From positions 72,520 to 136,519 of the forward strand of contig CAYNFP010000004.1 in the NCBI GenBank assembly GCA_964396655.1: a stretch of 64,000 nt of DNA. The letters are read 5' to 3'. This document shows positions 33,336 to 41,667 of the stretch, one piece after another. The notes under the pieces are model-generated. The model saw nothing but the letters and a program-made list of their open reading frames with translations. It had not been told where the DNA came from and did not search any database. How positions within the stretch are numbered: the stretch's first letter is position 1; every line of letters starts with the position of its first letter. This DNA comes from CAYNFP01 sp964396655 (lineage in GTDB: Bacteria > Bacillota_I > Bacilli_A > RF39 > UBA660). A program made the position numbers and the translations under genes.

Positions 33336-34985
33336 TTATATTTCTCCTATTACTGTTAAAATAACTGGTCTACTTTCTGTTTCTTTAAATAAGAAATTTC
33401 CTACTTCTTCTCTTACACTTGTTCTTATATTATTATAATCTGCATAAGAAGAATTAAACGTATTTTTTACAATTATTTCTAAAGCAATATTTTTAATTTC
33501 ATCTATTAATTCATTATTTTCTTTTTGGTATACAAAACCTCTTGTAGTTATTTCTGGGCCTACTAAAACTTTTTTAGTTTTTTTATCAAGAGTTGCGCTT
33601 ATTAGAACTAAACCATTAGAACTTAACATTTCTCTATCTTTTAAAACTAATTCTCCAACATCTTCTGTACTTTTACCATCTATTAATACATCATCTACAA
33701 ATATGTTTTTTGGTTCATTAGCTAATTTACCATTTTCTATTGTTACAAAGTAACCATTTTCTTTTAATAAAATATTAGCTGGTTTTATTCCAACTTTTTC
33801 TGCTAAAGCACCATTTTCTACTTGATAACGATATTCTCCCTTTATAGGCATATAATACTTTGGATTAAATAATTTAATTAAAAGCATTATATCCTCACTT
33901 GAGGCATGATGTCTAACGCTCATTTCTTTAGGAACTAATTCTATATTTACTCCTTTTATAGCAATATCATTTAATAATTTAACAACTGTTTTTTCATAAG
34001 CATCATAGCTTGGTTCTGCAAAACAAATAGTATCTGTATCTAAAAGTGTTATAAATTTATCGTATCCTCCAACTATTCTATTTATGTTAGAATATGGTGT
34101 TTCTCTATCATTACTTACTAAAATAATAGAATCAGGATCTTTTAAATGAGTTAAATCTCCAATCATTCTTTTATCTATATCTAAATAACCTTCATCAATA
34201 CTCATATTAACAATATTATAAAGTTCTTTACCCATTATTACAACTTTTCTATTTTTGTTTTTTAATGCATTAAATATTTCTTGTATTGTATAAATATGCA
34301 AAGACAAAATACTAAAAATAATTCTACCTTTATTTTTATCTATAACTGATTTAAAAAAGTTTTCAAGTTTATGATTAGGTGAAGTATGACCTTTTTTAGA
34401 TGCAAATACACTTTCACACATTAAACAAAGAACGCCTTGTTTACCTATGTACGCTATTTTACCCAAATCCATATCATAGTTACCTTTCATAGTTGGATCT
34501 ATTAAAAAGTCTCCCATATAAATAATGCTTCCATCTCTAGTGTTAACACTATATCCAACTGATTCTGGTGTTGAATGAGTCACACTAAAAGGAAACACAC
34601 TAAAACTTCCAAATTCTATTTTCTTATGTGCTTCTATCACTTTAAGATTTTTAATTTCAACTCCGTCTTCTTTAGAATCCATTTCTATTATTTTTGATGT
34701 ATATTTAGTAGCATAAACATCTATTTCTGGAATTTCCCTTACTAAATCTGTTAAAGCTCCCATATTTTCTCTGTGTGGATGTGATATAAATATACCTACT
34801 ATATCTTTTCTATTATCTTTTAAATATTTAAAATCTGGAATTACATAGTCTACACCATACATTTTGTCTGGCGCAAACTTTATTCCGCAATCAAATATTA
34901 ATATTTTTCCATCAACACTAATAGTGTAAATGTTTTTTCCATTTTCATTAAGACCACCTAAGGCCATTATATTAATTTTACTCAT
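33336..34985 (-). CDS. RNase J-like protein with degenerate metal site (RNase J2-type)
   Basis: 549 residues with full RNase J length and fold. The metal motif is SHPHRENMGA, where active RNase J has HGHEDHIGG: the Asp and second His are replaced by Glu and Asn. DSTNALVPG is CESVFASKKG here, and PVHGEYR reads PIKGEYR. So the hydrolase centre is probably inactive, as RNase J2 is weak in B. subtilis. It may act as a structural partner of the canonical RNase J at 62234-63919. Beta-CASP and C-terminal domains are kept. Confidence 0.9.
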   Translation of the reverse strand: MSKINIMALGGLNENGKNIYTISVDGKILIFDCGIKFAPDKMYGVDYVIPDFKYLKDNRKDIVGIFISHPHRENMGALTDLVREIPEIDVYATKYTSKIIEMDSKEDGVEIKNLKVIEAHKKIEFGSFSVFPFSVTHSTPESVGYSVNTRDGSIIYMGDFLIDPTMKGNYDMDLGKIAYIGKQGVLCLMCESVFASKKGHTSPNHKLENFFKSVIDKNKGRIIFSILSLHIYTIQEIFNALKNKNRKVVIMGKELYNIVNMSIDEGYLDIDKRMIGDLTHLKDPDSIILVSNDRETPYSNINRIVGGYDKFITLLDTDTICFAEPSYDAYEKTVVKLLNDIAIKGVNIELVPKEMSVRHHASSEDIMLLIKLFNPKYYMPIKGEYRYQVENGALAEKVGIKPANILLKENGYFVTIENGKLANEPKNIFVDDVLIDGKSTEDVGELVLKDREMLSSNGLVLISATLDKKTKKVLVGPEITTRGFVYQKENNELIDEIKNIALEIIVKNTFNSSYADYNNIRTSVREEVGNFLFKETESRPVILTVIGEI

Positions 34986-35045
34986 AATTTATTTCCTCCT
35001 CTTTATATATAAAAGTTAAAATGGTATACATATTATATCAAATAA

Positions 35046-35073
35046 TATAAAAAAAGTACAGTATTTTGATACT
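35046..35073 (-). terminator. terminator after zinc-ribbon gene
   Basis: GTATAGTA/TACTGTAC stem with T7 on the minus strand. Confidence 0.75.
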
Positions 35074-35079
35074 ATACCA

Positions 35080-35700
35080 TTATTTAAAAGGCCAAAATGT
35101 TCTCTTTCTTGTAAAACTTTTTTGTCTTTCATCTTCTTGTTTTCTAATTCTCTTCATGTCTTCATCTATTTCGTGACGTCTTGCTTCTTTTTCTTCTTTA
35201 GTTCTTGTATCTTTTTTTGTATATACGATTAAATCAGCACCTTGTTTTTTTCTATCATAACTTTCAACCTGTTTAGGAAAGTATTCATAATATACTTTTA
35301 AAATCATTTCTTTCATATCTTCAAAAGAAATTTTTGGATTTGCATAACACTCTACTATTGTACCTGGTTCTAATTCAAACATTCTTTCAAAAGTCAATCC
35401 AGCATATATAGCATCTTGTTGCTTATCCGAAAATTCAGGATTATTTATATATTTAGCTCTAATTCCTGACTCAAGACCATCCTCCAACTCTGATTCCAAT
35501 ACTCTTTTAATTAAATTCACGTGAGAAATTCTTAGATTTGAATTAAGACAAAAACTTAAATTCAATCCCTCTTCTTTTATTTCTTCTAATAATTCAATAG
35601 CCTCTTTTGTATAAGATTTTGGACACCCAGTGCAAAAATATTTATCAGCATAAGGGTCAAAATCCAATAGTCTTCCACATGACGGACAAAATTTTCTCAT
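35080..35700 (-). CDS. zinc-ribbon hypothetical protein
   Basis: 206 residues. The N-terminus CPSCGRLL..YFCTGCP is a four-cysteine zinc ribbon. The middle part (residues 45-150) is alpha/beta with no family recognised, and the C-terminal 50 residues are Lys/Arg/Glu-rich and end in WPFK. Cytosolic. Its own terminator ends the unit. No informative neighbour. Confidence 0.8.
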   Translation of the reverse strand: MRKFCPSCGRLLDFDPYADKYFCTGCPKSYTKEAIELLEEIKEEGLNLSFCLNSNLRISHVNLIKRVLESELEDGLESGIRAKYINNPEFSDKQQDAIYAGLTFERMFELEPGTIVECYANPKISFEDMKEMILKVYYEYFPKQVESYDRKKQGADLIVYTKKDTRTKEEKEARRHEIDEDMKRIRKQEDERQKSFTRKRTFWPFK

Positions 35701-35764
35701 AAATAAACCTCACTCCCTCTTAGATTCATTATTATACATATTTTTTTAATTATGTCAATTTTCT

Positions 35765-36349
35765 TTATTCACATGTAGTGCATACACTAGGTGCTACTTT
35801 TTTCATCATTGTAGTTAATTCTGTTTTTAAACTAGTTATTTTTTCATTAGTCCAATATTCTTTAGGGGTTAAATTTTCATCTGTTATCACTGATGTTTCA
35901 TTGTTATGACCTAATATAACTCCATCTTTAACTATTGTAACATCAGGAACAAATATTCTATGATTCCCATCTTCATCAAATAATAAATTATCTCCTAATA
36001 ATGACACGATTTTCTTGTATTCTTTTGTATTATTTTCTCTTATTTTTTTTATATTTAAATAATTTATTTTATCTACTCCAACTTCTTTTGCAACTTCATT
36101 TAAGTAAGAGGCATATGCTTGACACCAAGGACATTCTGGGAATCCCAAATATACAACTCCAGTTCCGTTTTCTAATATATCTATTACTTCTTTAGGATTT
36201 TTATATATAAACAAATTATCTTCATTTACTTTTGTATATTCAGAACTAAATCTTTCTGCATCTGTTTTATTATAATAAAGTAAATATACTCCTAAAGCTC
36301 CTAATAAAACTACAGCAGATATTATAATTAATACTATCCTTTTTTTCAT
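35765..36349 (-). CDS. membrane-anchored thioredoxin-like protein
   Basis: 194 residues from ATG 36349 (AAAGGA upstream; a GTG three codons earlier is possible). N-terminal anchor (VLIIISAVVLLGALGVYLL) and an extracellular thioredoxin-like fold with the redox motif FPECPWCQAY near residue 75. It resembles bacteriocin-type thioredoxin-like (PedC/BrcD) proteins and would handle disulfides outside the membrane. A second CxxC-like pair (CTTC) ends the protein. Confidence 0.85.
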   Translation of the reverse strand: MKKRIVLIIISAVVLLGALGVYLLYYNKTDAERFSSEYTKVNEDNLFIYKNPKEVIDILENGTGVVYLGFPECPWCQAYASYLNEVAKEVGVDKINYLNIKKIRENNTKEYKKIVSLLGDNLLFDEDGNHRIFVPDVTIVKDGVILGHNNETSVITDENLTPKEYWTNEKITSLKTELTTMMKKVAPSVCTTCE

Positions 36350-36421
36350 CTTTATCACATCCTTTAAATTATTTTATCATAATATTATTATAAAAATCAA
36401 TTCATAATAGGTAAAAGGAAT

Positions 36422-36450
36422 CACTCTTTAATGAATCAAGGCATAAATTA
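36422..36450 (+). promoter_or_regulatory. possible sigma-K-type promoter of the CotY/CotZ-like gene
   Basis: CAC at 36422-36424, 17-base spacer, CATAAATTA at 36442-36450, matching CATAnnnTA. The same AC-17-CATAnnnTA layout lies before the 53-residue gene at 38745. AT-rich sequence makes chance matches possible. Confidence 0.4.
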
Positions 36451-36483
36451 TAAGTGAAAAGAAATGAAGGGGTGGATTTATAA

Positions 36484-36909
36484 ATGAATACTAATACATG
36501 TCCAGAAAATAGAGAATGCAGTGAATGTCTTGCCGAAATTCTTCGAGTAATACATATTCTTCAAGAAAACGCTTGTCCTGAGAATTGCTTAAATGCATGT
36601 GATAGACCAGCACTTGGTGGAGGAGCCAACTGTGTAATATGTAACACAAGACCTATAATGATATATACTTGCTGTGGAAATGGTGTTCCTTGGGCTATGC
36701 CGATAACAAGAACAGCAGCAGGTACAACAAGCACTGTGTTTAGAGTAGAAAAACTTGATGATTGCTGCTGTACATTTAGAGTTTTAGCACCTAATCCAGA
36801 TGAAACAAGTTTATATCCTTATGTATCAACAGATTCTATATTTACAATGGATATAAGTTGCATGTGTGCTCTTAGATGCTTAAATGACACTTTTGTAGAG
36901 TGTTTATAA
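36484..36909 (+). CDS. CotY/CotZ-family spore coat protein
   Basis: 141 residues, very Cys-rich (about 20 Cys) with no membrane segment. The N-terminal Cys clusters, CPENCLNAC, IYTCCGNG and the C-terminal FRVEKLDDCCCTFRVL match the CotY/CotZ outer coat and crust proteins, which cross-link in the mother cell. The SD AAGGGGTGG lies about 9 bases upstream. It is the first plus-strand gene after a long minus-strand run and has its own terminator. Confidence 0.85.
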   Translation: MNTNTCPENRECSECLAEILRVIHILQENACPENCLNACDRPALGGGANCVICNTRPIMIYTCCGNGVPWAMPITRTAAGTTSTVFRVEKLDDCCCTFRVLAPNPDETSLYPYVSTDSIFTMDISCMCALRCLNDTFVECL

Positions 36910-36911
36910 CT

Positions 36912-36941
36912 AGAGTTCAATTGAGCTCTTTTTATTTTTGT
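36912..36941 (+). terminator. terminator of the coat gene
   Basis: AGAGTTC/GAGCTCT stem with a 4-base loop and a T-rich tail. Confidence 0.8.
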
Positions 36942-36989
36942 GGTTTTTTATTACAAAATGTAGTATAATGTTAACAGGTGAATAAAATT

Positions 36990-37301
36990 ATGAATTGGCA
37001 ATATGTCATTATAGTTATTATTCTTCTAATAATTTCTCTAGTAATAATAAAATTAAGAAGGAAAGATTTTTCAATAGAAATAAATAAACTTATACAATGC
37101 CTAGGTGGTAAAGATAATATATTAGATGTAGAAGTAAATATGTCCAGATTAAAAGTAACTCTTAAAGATATGGAAATAGTTGATAAAGATGGAATTCAAA
37201 AATTAGGTGCTAGGGGAATAGTAGAAGTTGATAACCAACTAAAAATTATTTTTGGGGCAAATTCGAAAGAACTCAAAAAATACATTGTAGATTTAAAGTG
37301 A
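36990..37301 (+). CDS. membrane-anchored PTS EIIB-like domain without the phospho-cysteine
   Basis: 103 residues from ATG 36990 (AGGTGA 8 bases upstream; an in-frame GTG at 36978 overlaps that SD). One N-terminal membrane helix (YVIIVIILLIISLVIIKL) is followed by a glucose-type EIIB domain: QCLGGKDNILDVEV..RLKVTLKD and GARGIVEV..KIIFG. In active EIIB a Cys precedes the TRLR strand; here the stretch is VEVNMSRLK with no Cys. It therefore cannot carry phosphate the usual way and may be a sensor or scaffold. The sensor kinase gene follows. Confidence 0.82.
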   Translation: MNWQYVIIVIILLIISLVIIKLRRKDFSIEINKLIQCLGGKDNILDVEVNMSRLKVTLKDMEIVDKDGIQKLGARGIVEVDNQLKIIFGANSKELKKYIVDLK

Positions 37302-37328
37302 TAAAAATTATCACTTTTTTCTTTTTTT
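37300..37328 (+). terminator. terminator of the EIIB-like gene
   Basis: GTGATAA..TTATCAC stem overlapping the stop codon, then a T-rich tract. Confidence 0.8.
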
Positions 37329-37378
37329 CGACAATTTTTGACAAATAAAAATGTTATTCTCATAATAGAGGTGGCCAA

Positions 37379-38587
37379 ATGTTGAATTTTGAAGGGTTAA
37401 TTGTTAATATTATATTTATTTTATTTCCCAGTTTACTGCATACTATATATACTGCTAATAAACAAATATTAAAGGAATCAGAAAATTATATTGTACTTGA
37501 TTTCACTATAACTTTTTCTCTTTTATTAATATTAATTTATAATAAATTTTTTAATACTAATTATATTTTATATTATTTTTTAATATTATTAATGTTATCT
37601 TTTATAAAAAAAAGAGGAATAACTTCATTAATAATATCTATTATTTCTTTAGAATACTTAGCTTTTAATTACAATTTTAATAATATTTTATTGATTATAT
37701 TATTTGCTGGAAATATTATAATATATTTTTTAATCAGAAAAAAAGAGAAATATCCTATTATATTATTTTATATATTTTCAATAATCATATCTTTTATTAT
37801 TTATTATTCAAGTAAAGATTTTAATTTATTATATTTTATTATAAATTCAATAATACTCTATTTAATGCTTTTGGTTTTAATTGTTTGGTTAAAAAAGTCA
37901 AAGGAAATATTAGAATTGCAAAATGTTTTAAAAGAATATAAAAAACAAAAGCAATTAAAAGAATCTTTATTTAAAATAACTCATGAAATAAAAAATCCTT
38001 TAGCGGTTGTAAAAGGATATTTAAGTATGCTTAATATTGATAACAAAGAAAAAGCTTTAAAATATATTGGAATTATTAAAAGCGAAGTCGAAAGAACCGT
38101 AAATTTATTAGAAGACTTTATGCAGTTTAGTAAAATTCAATTAAAATGTGAAAAATTTAATTATAATATTTTATTAGAAGAAATCAAAAATTTAGTAATA
38201 CCTCTTTTTGAATCAAAAGGTATTAAATACGAATTTAAAAGTGAAGAAAAGATATTTATTAAAGGCGATTTTTTAAGACTTAAACAAGTTATAGTTAATA
38301 TAATAAAAAATTCTGTTGAGGCTTGTGATAAAAATGGTGTTGTTTATATTACTTGCTTTATAGATCAGAAATTTTTAAATATAATTATAAAAGATAATGG
38401 TGTCGGTATGAATAAAGAAACTTTAAATAAAATACTTACTCCTTTTTATACAACTAAGGAAAAAGGAACGGGTTTAGGAGTATGCTTGTCCAGAGAGATA
38501 ATAGAAGCACATAAGGGAAAACTGATATATACTTCTTCTTTGGGTAAAGGTACAACGGCCAAAATTGTGCTTCCAATACTTAATTAG
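37379..38587 (+). CDS. membrane sensor histidine kinase (KinB-like)
   Basis: 402 residues. The first 190 contain six hydrophobic segments with very short loops and no large extracellular domain. The kinase part carries THEIKNPLAVVKGY (H box), NIIKNSVEAC (N box), DNGVGMN and KGTGLGVCLSREI (G boxes). This organisation matches KinB-type sporulation kinases that feed Spo0F; the sporulation link is inference. No response regulator adjoins. SD AGAGGTGG is 4 bases before ATG. Confidence 0.88.
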   Translation: MLNFEGLIVNIIFILFPSLLHTIYTANKQILKESENYIVLDFTITFSLLLILIYNKFFNTNYILYYFLILLMLSFIKKRGITSLIISIISLEYLAFNYNFNNILLIILFAGNIIIYFLIRKKEKYPIILFYIFSIIISFIIYYSSKDFNLLYFIINSIILYLMLLVLIVWLKKSKEILELQNVLKEYKKQKQLKESLFKITHEIKNPLAVVKGYLSMLNIDNKEKALKYIGIIKSEVERTVNLLEDFMQFSKIQLKCEKFNYNILLEEIKNLVIPLFESKGIKYEFKSEEKIFIKGDFLRLKQVIVNIIKNSVEACDKNGVVYITCFIDQKFLNIIIKDNGVGMNKETLNKILTPFYTTKEKGTGLGVCLSREIIEAHKGKLIYTSSLGKGTTAKIVLPILN

Positions 38588-38745
38588 TAATAGTAAGGAT
38601 ATGTTGGATAATAAGGATAATATGGTCTGGGTCTATATGGATTAAATGCAGCATAAGCAGCTCCACCAGTTAAAGCCCCTAATAAAAATGGTGCCCCTAT
38701 TCCTACAAATCTTTCATTAGTATAATTAAAATTATTAAATTTCAT
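38584..38745 (-). CDS. 53-residue Gly/Ala and Tyr/Pro-rich protein (coat-like)
   Basis: ATG 38745 to TAA 38584, SD GGAGGAG 7 bases upstream. A hydrophobic Gly/Ala stretch (GAPFLLGALTGGAAYAAF, residues 18-34) is followed by an Arg/Pro bridge and a Tyr/Pro tail ending PTYPYYY. Such tails occur in small spore coat or crust-associated proteins. It ends over the last bases of the sensor kinase gene. A sigma-K-like promoter precedes it. Too short for routine ORF calling, but well supported. Confidence 0.75.
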   Translation of the reverse strand: MKFNNFNYTNERFVGIGAPFLLGALTGGAAYAAFNPYRPRPYYPYYPTYPYYY

Positions 38746-38765
38746 TAAAAATCTCCTCCATATCT

Positions 38766-38793
38766 TATAATATGAAAGAGACTTTTTTATTGT
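38766..38793 (-). promoter_or_regulatory. possible sigma-K-type promoter of the 53-residue gene
   Basis: On the minus strand: ACA, 17-base spacer, CATATTATA (38766-38774), matching CATAnnnTA. Same spacing as before the CotY/CotZ-like gene. Confidence 0.4.
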
Positions 38794-39659
38794 AAAGATT
38801 TTAACCTATATAAATTGAATGATGGCGGATTAAATACCCTATAAGGATATTTATCTGTACCTATTCCACTTGATATATATATTTCTGTGTTTCCTCTTGT
38901 ATAATGAGGACTAATATATTCTTTGCTTCCTTTAGGTATAAATAATGGACCATAATATGGTAAATCAATAGTGCCATTTAAAGAATTTCCAGAAAGTATT
39001 AAATCAAATTTAATATCTTCCTTTAATATTTTTTTAGTAACATCTCCCTCATGAACCATTATAATTTTATATTTTGGGTTATATATCCCCTCTTCTAAAG
39101 TTTCAAGATAATTTAAACAATTATCTAAATTAACAGTTTCTTTTAATGAACTATTTAGTCCACATATGTATATTGGAGTTAATCCTTCATTATAAATTAA
39201 ATCATATTCATTACTTAGAATTTTAAAACCACTTTGACTCATTATTGAATCATAGTCTATATCATAATCCTTATTGCCTTTTACTGCATATTTTCCTAAA
39301 GATGCATTTAAATTAGATAAACGTTCAGTTAATTTTTCTATATTTTTATTAGAAGCTGCTAAATTACCAGTAAATAATATTAAATCAGGTTTTAATTCAT
39401 TAATTCTTTCTACTAACTTTTCTAAATTTTCATCATAAGTGGTATTTCCCCAATACAAATCAGTAAAATGGACTATTTTAATTCCGCTAAAATTTGAAGG
39501 AATGTTTTCGCTTGAAATTTTATATTCTTTTACAATTAATTTTGAAGGCTCAACATATCTTGCGTATAAATATAATCCAATAATCAAAATTACTATTATT
39601 ATAAAAATGTTTAATAATATGTGACTTTTTTTAGGTTCTTGTTCTTTTATTTCTCCCAT
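38787..39659 (-). CDS. metallophosphoesterase-fold protein with lost catalytic motifs
   Basis: 290 residues from ATG 39659 (SD AGGAG; upstream starts lie in the CPBP gene). N-terminal anchor (ILLNIFIIIVILIIGLYLYA) and a YkuE/YaeI-type calcineurin-like fold. Four metal motifs are altered: DxH is TDLYWG, GDxxD is TGNLAA, GNHD is GNKD and GHTHGG is GNSLNG. Order and spacing of the motifs are kept, so it is a pseudo-enzyme rather than a decayed gene. It probably faces outward and binds a lipid or nucleotide ligand; function unknown. Confidence 0.85.
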   Translation of the reverse strand: MGEIKEQEPKKSHILLNIFIIIVILIIGLYLYARYVEPSKLIVKEYKISSENIPSNFSGIKIVHFTDLYWGNTTYDENLEKLVERINELKPDLILFTGNLAASNKNIEKLTERLSNLNASLGKYAVKGNKDYDIDYDSIMSQSGFKILSNEYDLIYNEGLTPIYICGLNSSLKETVNLDNCLNYLETLEEGIYNPKYKIIMVHEGDVTKKILKEDIKFDLILSGNSLNGTIDLPYYGPLFIPKGSKEYISPHYTRGNTEIYISSGIGTDKYPYRVFNPPSFNLYRLKSLQ

Positions 39660-39666
39660 AAATCTC

Positions 39667-40344
39667 CTACAAAACAATTAAAAGCAAAGTACAAGTTAAA
39701 AGATTATGTAAAGTATGTATCATTATACTTGTAAATATTGTTTTTGTTTTATAATTCATAATTGCAAAAGAAGCCCCCAAACTTCCATAAGGTATTATAT
39801 AAAGCAAATTCAAAGGATTACTTAAATCTGCTATTGTGTGAGCAAAACCAAATAATATTCCGCTTAAAAGCACATAAGTAAGTGGTCTAAATATTTTATC
39901 TAAGCTTTTTCTAAATATTAATTCTTCTAATATTGGAGCAAATAATACTGCTGATATCATAGTGAAAAATGGATGTAAAAGCATTTCTTGTCTATTGAGT
40001 TCCTCATTTGTAGCTATTTTACCTTTAAATATTATAAGATTTATTATAACATTAGAAACTATCATTAAAAATAAACCTAACATCCAATATTTAAAACCAG
40101 TATCTAAACAATTTTTAAAATCTTTTTTAAATATAAAGAATTCTTCTTTAATTTCTTTAAGATAAATTAAAATTAGTAAACTACCATAAATTAAAAGACA
40201 TATTAAAGAAGATATATTATTATTGTGAATGCCTAAAAAATATAAAAAGTTATTTAATAGTCCTGGTACTATAAACATACTCAAAATTACTATTATGCTT
40301 AATATTGCTCTAATTATTTTTTTATTGTTAATTATTTTTTTCAT
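39667..40344 (-). CDS. CPBP (CAAX-type) intramembrane metalloprotease
   Basis: 225 residues, six to seven membrane helices. The three CPBP motifs are PILEELIFRKSL, LFGFAH and IMIHTLHN. Such proteases process peptides or regulate membrane proteins; substrate unknown. No Shine-Dalgarno site precedes ATG 40344. A TATAAT lies 7 bases upstream, and a 22-codon ORF with a strong SD ends 7 bases before. Translation may be leaderless or coupled. Confidence 0.9.
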   Translation of the reverse strand: MKKIINNKKIIRAILSIIVILSMFIVPGLLNNFLYFLGIHNNNISSLICLLIYGSLLILIYLKEIKEEFFIFKKDFKNCLDTGFKYWMLGLFLMIVSNVIINLIIFKGKIATNEELNRQEMLLHPFFTMISAVLFAPILEELIFRKSLDKIFRPLTYVLLSGILFGFAHTIADLSNPLNLLYIIPYGSLGASFAIMNYKTKTIFTSIMIHTLHNLLTCTLLLIVL

Positions 40345-40351
40345 ATATTGA

Positions 40352-40420
40352 TTATACTATATTTAAAAAAAAATTAAAATAATCTTTACGAAAACCTTTT
40401 GTAAATAATAAATATTCCAT
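40352..40420 (-). CDS. possible 22-codon leader ORF after tyrS
   Basis: ATG 40420 behind AAGGAGAACAT, 14 bases after the tyrS stop; ends TAA 40352. Codes for MEYLLFTKGFRKDYF.. with hydrophobic and aromatic residues. It runs through the terminator-like hairpin at 40368-40410 and ends 7 bases before the CPBP protease. It could couple its translation. Confidence 0.3.
   Translation of the reverse strand: MEYLLFTKGFRKDYFNFFLNIV
40368..40410 (-). terminator. terminator after tyrS
   Basis: TTTACAAAA/TTTTcGTAAA hairpin and a T-rich tract on the minus strand. Confidence 0.6.
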
Positions 40421-40434
40421 ATGTTCTCCTTATC

Positions 40435-41652
40435 TTACTCTAATTCTAATTTTACAAAACTTTTTTTGCCTTTTGATAATACAAAGCCTTCTTCAAACAT
40501 TTGAGAAGTTATTTTTATATTTAAATCAATTACTTCTCCATTAATTTTAACACCAGATTGCTCTACTAATCTTCTTGCTTCAGATTTAGAAGGCGCTAAA
40601 TTAGTTATAACTAATAAATCTAATATATTAACATTCTCTAGATTCTCTTTTTTAATCTTTATGGTTGGCATATCTACGGATACACCACCTTTATCAAAAA
40701 TTTCTTCAGAAGTTTTTTTAGCTTTATCAGCTTCTTCTATTCCATGTATAAATTTAACAACTTCATAAGCTAATCTTTTTGATGCAATTCTTTTCTCAGG
40801 TTCATTTTTCAAACTTAATCCTAAATTCTCAATTTCTTCTTTACTTAAAAATGTTAATTTTTTTAAATAATCAACAACCATAGAATCTTCAACATTAATA
40901 AAATATTGATACATTTCATATGGAGATGTTTTCTCTTTATCTAACCAAATACTTTTTCCACTTTCTGTTTTTCCAAATTTTGTTCCATCAGCTCTAGTAA
41001 TTAAAGGAGCAGTTAAACCATAACATTCTGTATCGACTCCGTGAATTTTTCTTATCAATTCAAGACCACTTGTAATATTTCCCCATTGATCAGAACCTCC
41101 AGTTTGTAATGTACAATTATAATCTTCATATAATTTCAAAAAATCAATTGACTGAAGAATCATATAAGAAAATTCTGTGTAAGTAATTCCGATATCCAAT
41201 CTTTTTTTAACAGTATCTTTAGCGAGCATATAATTTATATTAAAATATTTACCATAATCTCTTAAAAAATCTATAGTATCCATTTTACTTAACCATTCAT
41301 AATTATCAATTAATTTAATATCAGAATTTAATAACTTACTTATTTGTCTTTTTATACATTCTTTATTTTTAGCCATTTCTTCTTTAGTAATCATTGCTCT
41401 TTCAGCATTTGGTTTGGGATCTCCAATTAATCCGGTTGCCCCTCCTGCAATTATTATAGGTTTATGACCAGCATCTTGTAATCTTTTAGAAAGCGCTATT
41501 GTTGTACAATAATGGCCAATATGTAAACTATCAGCTGTAGGGTCTGTTCCAATATAAAATGTTAAACTATCATTATTTAGTTTATCTATTAAATCAGGAC
41601 TTGAAATATTATCAATAAGTCCTCTCCATTTTAAATCTTCATATAAATTCAT
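40435..41652 (-). CDS. tyrS: tyrosyl-tRNA synthetase
   Basis: 405 residues, class I. HIGH-like motif GHYCTT is preceded by YIGTDPTADSLHIGHY; the KMSKS-like motif is GTKFGKTE near 230. The C-terminal S4 domain (LVITNLAPSKSEARRLV..GVKINGE) binds tRNA. Strong SD AGGAGGA. Under a T-box leader. Confidence 0.96.
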   Translation of the reverse strand: MNLYEDLKWRGLIDNISSPDLIDKLNNDSLTFYIGTDPTADSLHIGHYCTTIALSKRLQDAGHKPIIIAGGATGLIGDPKPNAERAMITKEEMAKNKECIKRQISKLLNSDIKLIDNYEWLSKMDTIDFLRDYGKYFNINYMLAKDTVKKRLDIGITYTEFSYMILQSIDFLKLYEDYNCTLQTGGSDQWGNITSGLELIRKIHGVDTECYGLTAPLITRADGTKFGKTESGKSIWLDKEKTSPYEMYQYFINVEDSMVVDYLKKLTFLSKEEIENLGLSLKNEPEKRIASKRLAYEVVKFIHGIEEADKAKKTSEEIFDKGGVSVDMPTIKIKKENLENVNILDLLVITNLAPSKSEARRLVEQSGVKINGEVIDLNIKITSQMFEEGFVLSKGKKSFVKLELE

Positions 41653-41667
41653 ATTTTCCTCCTAATA

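Noticed and set aside
38655..38675. GCTCCACCA-like string as a second attachment site of the ssrA type
   Set aside because: It lies within the 53-residue gene's Gly/Ala codons and matches ssrA only over 9 bases, so chance is enough.
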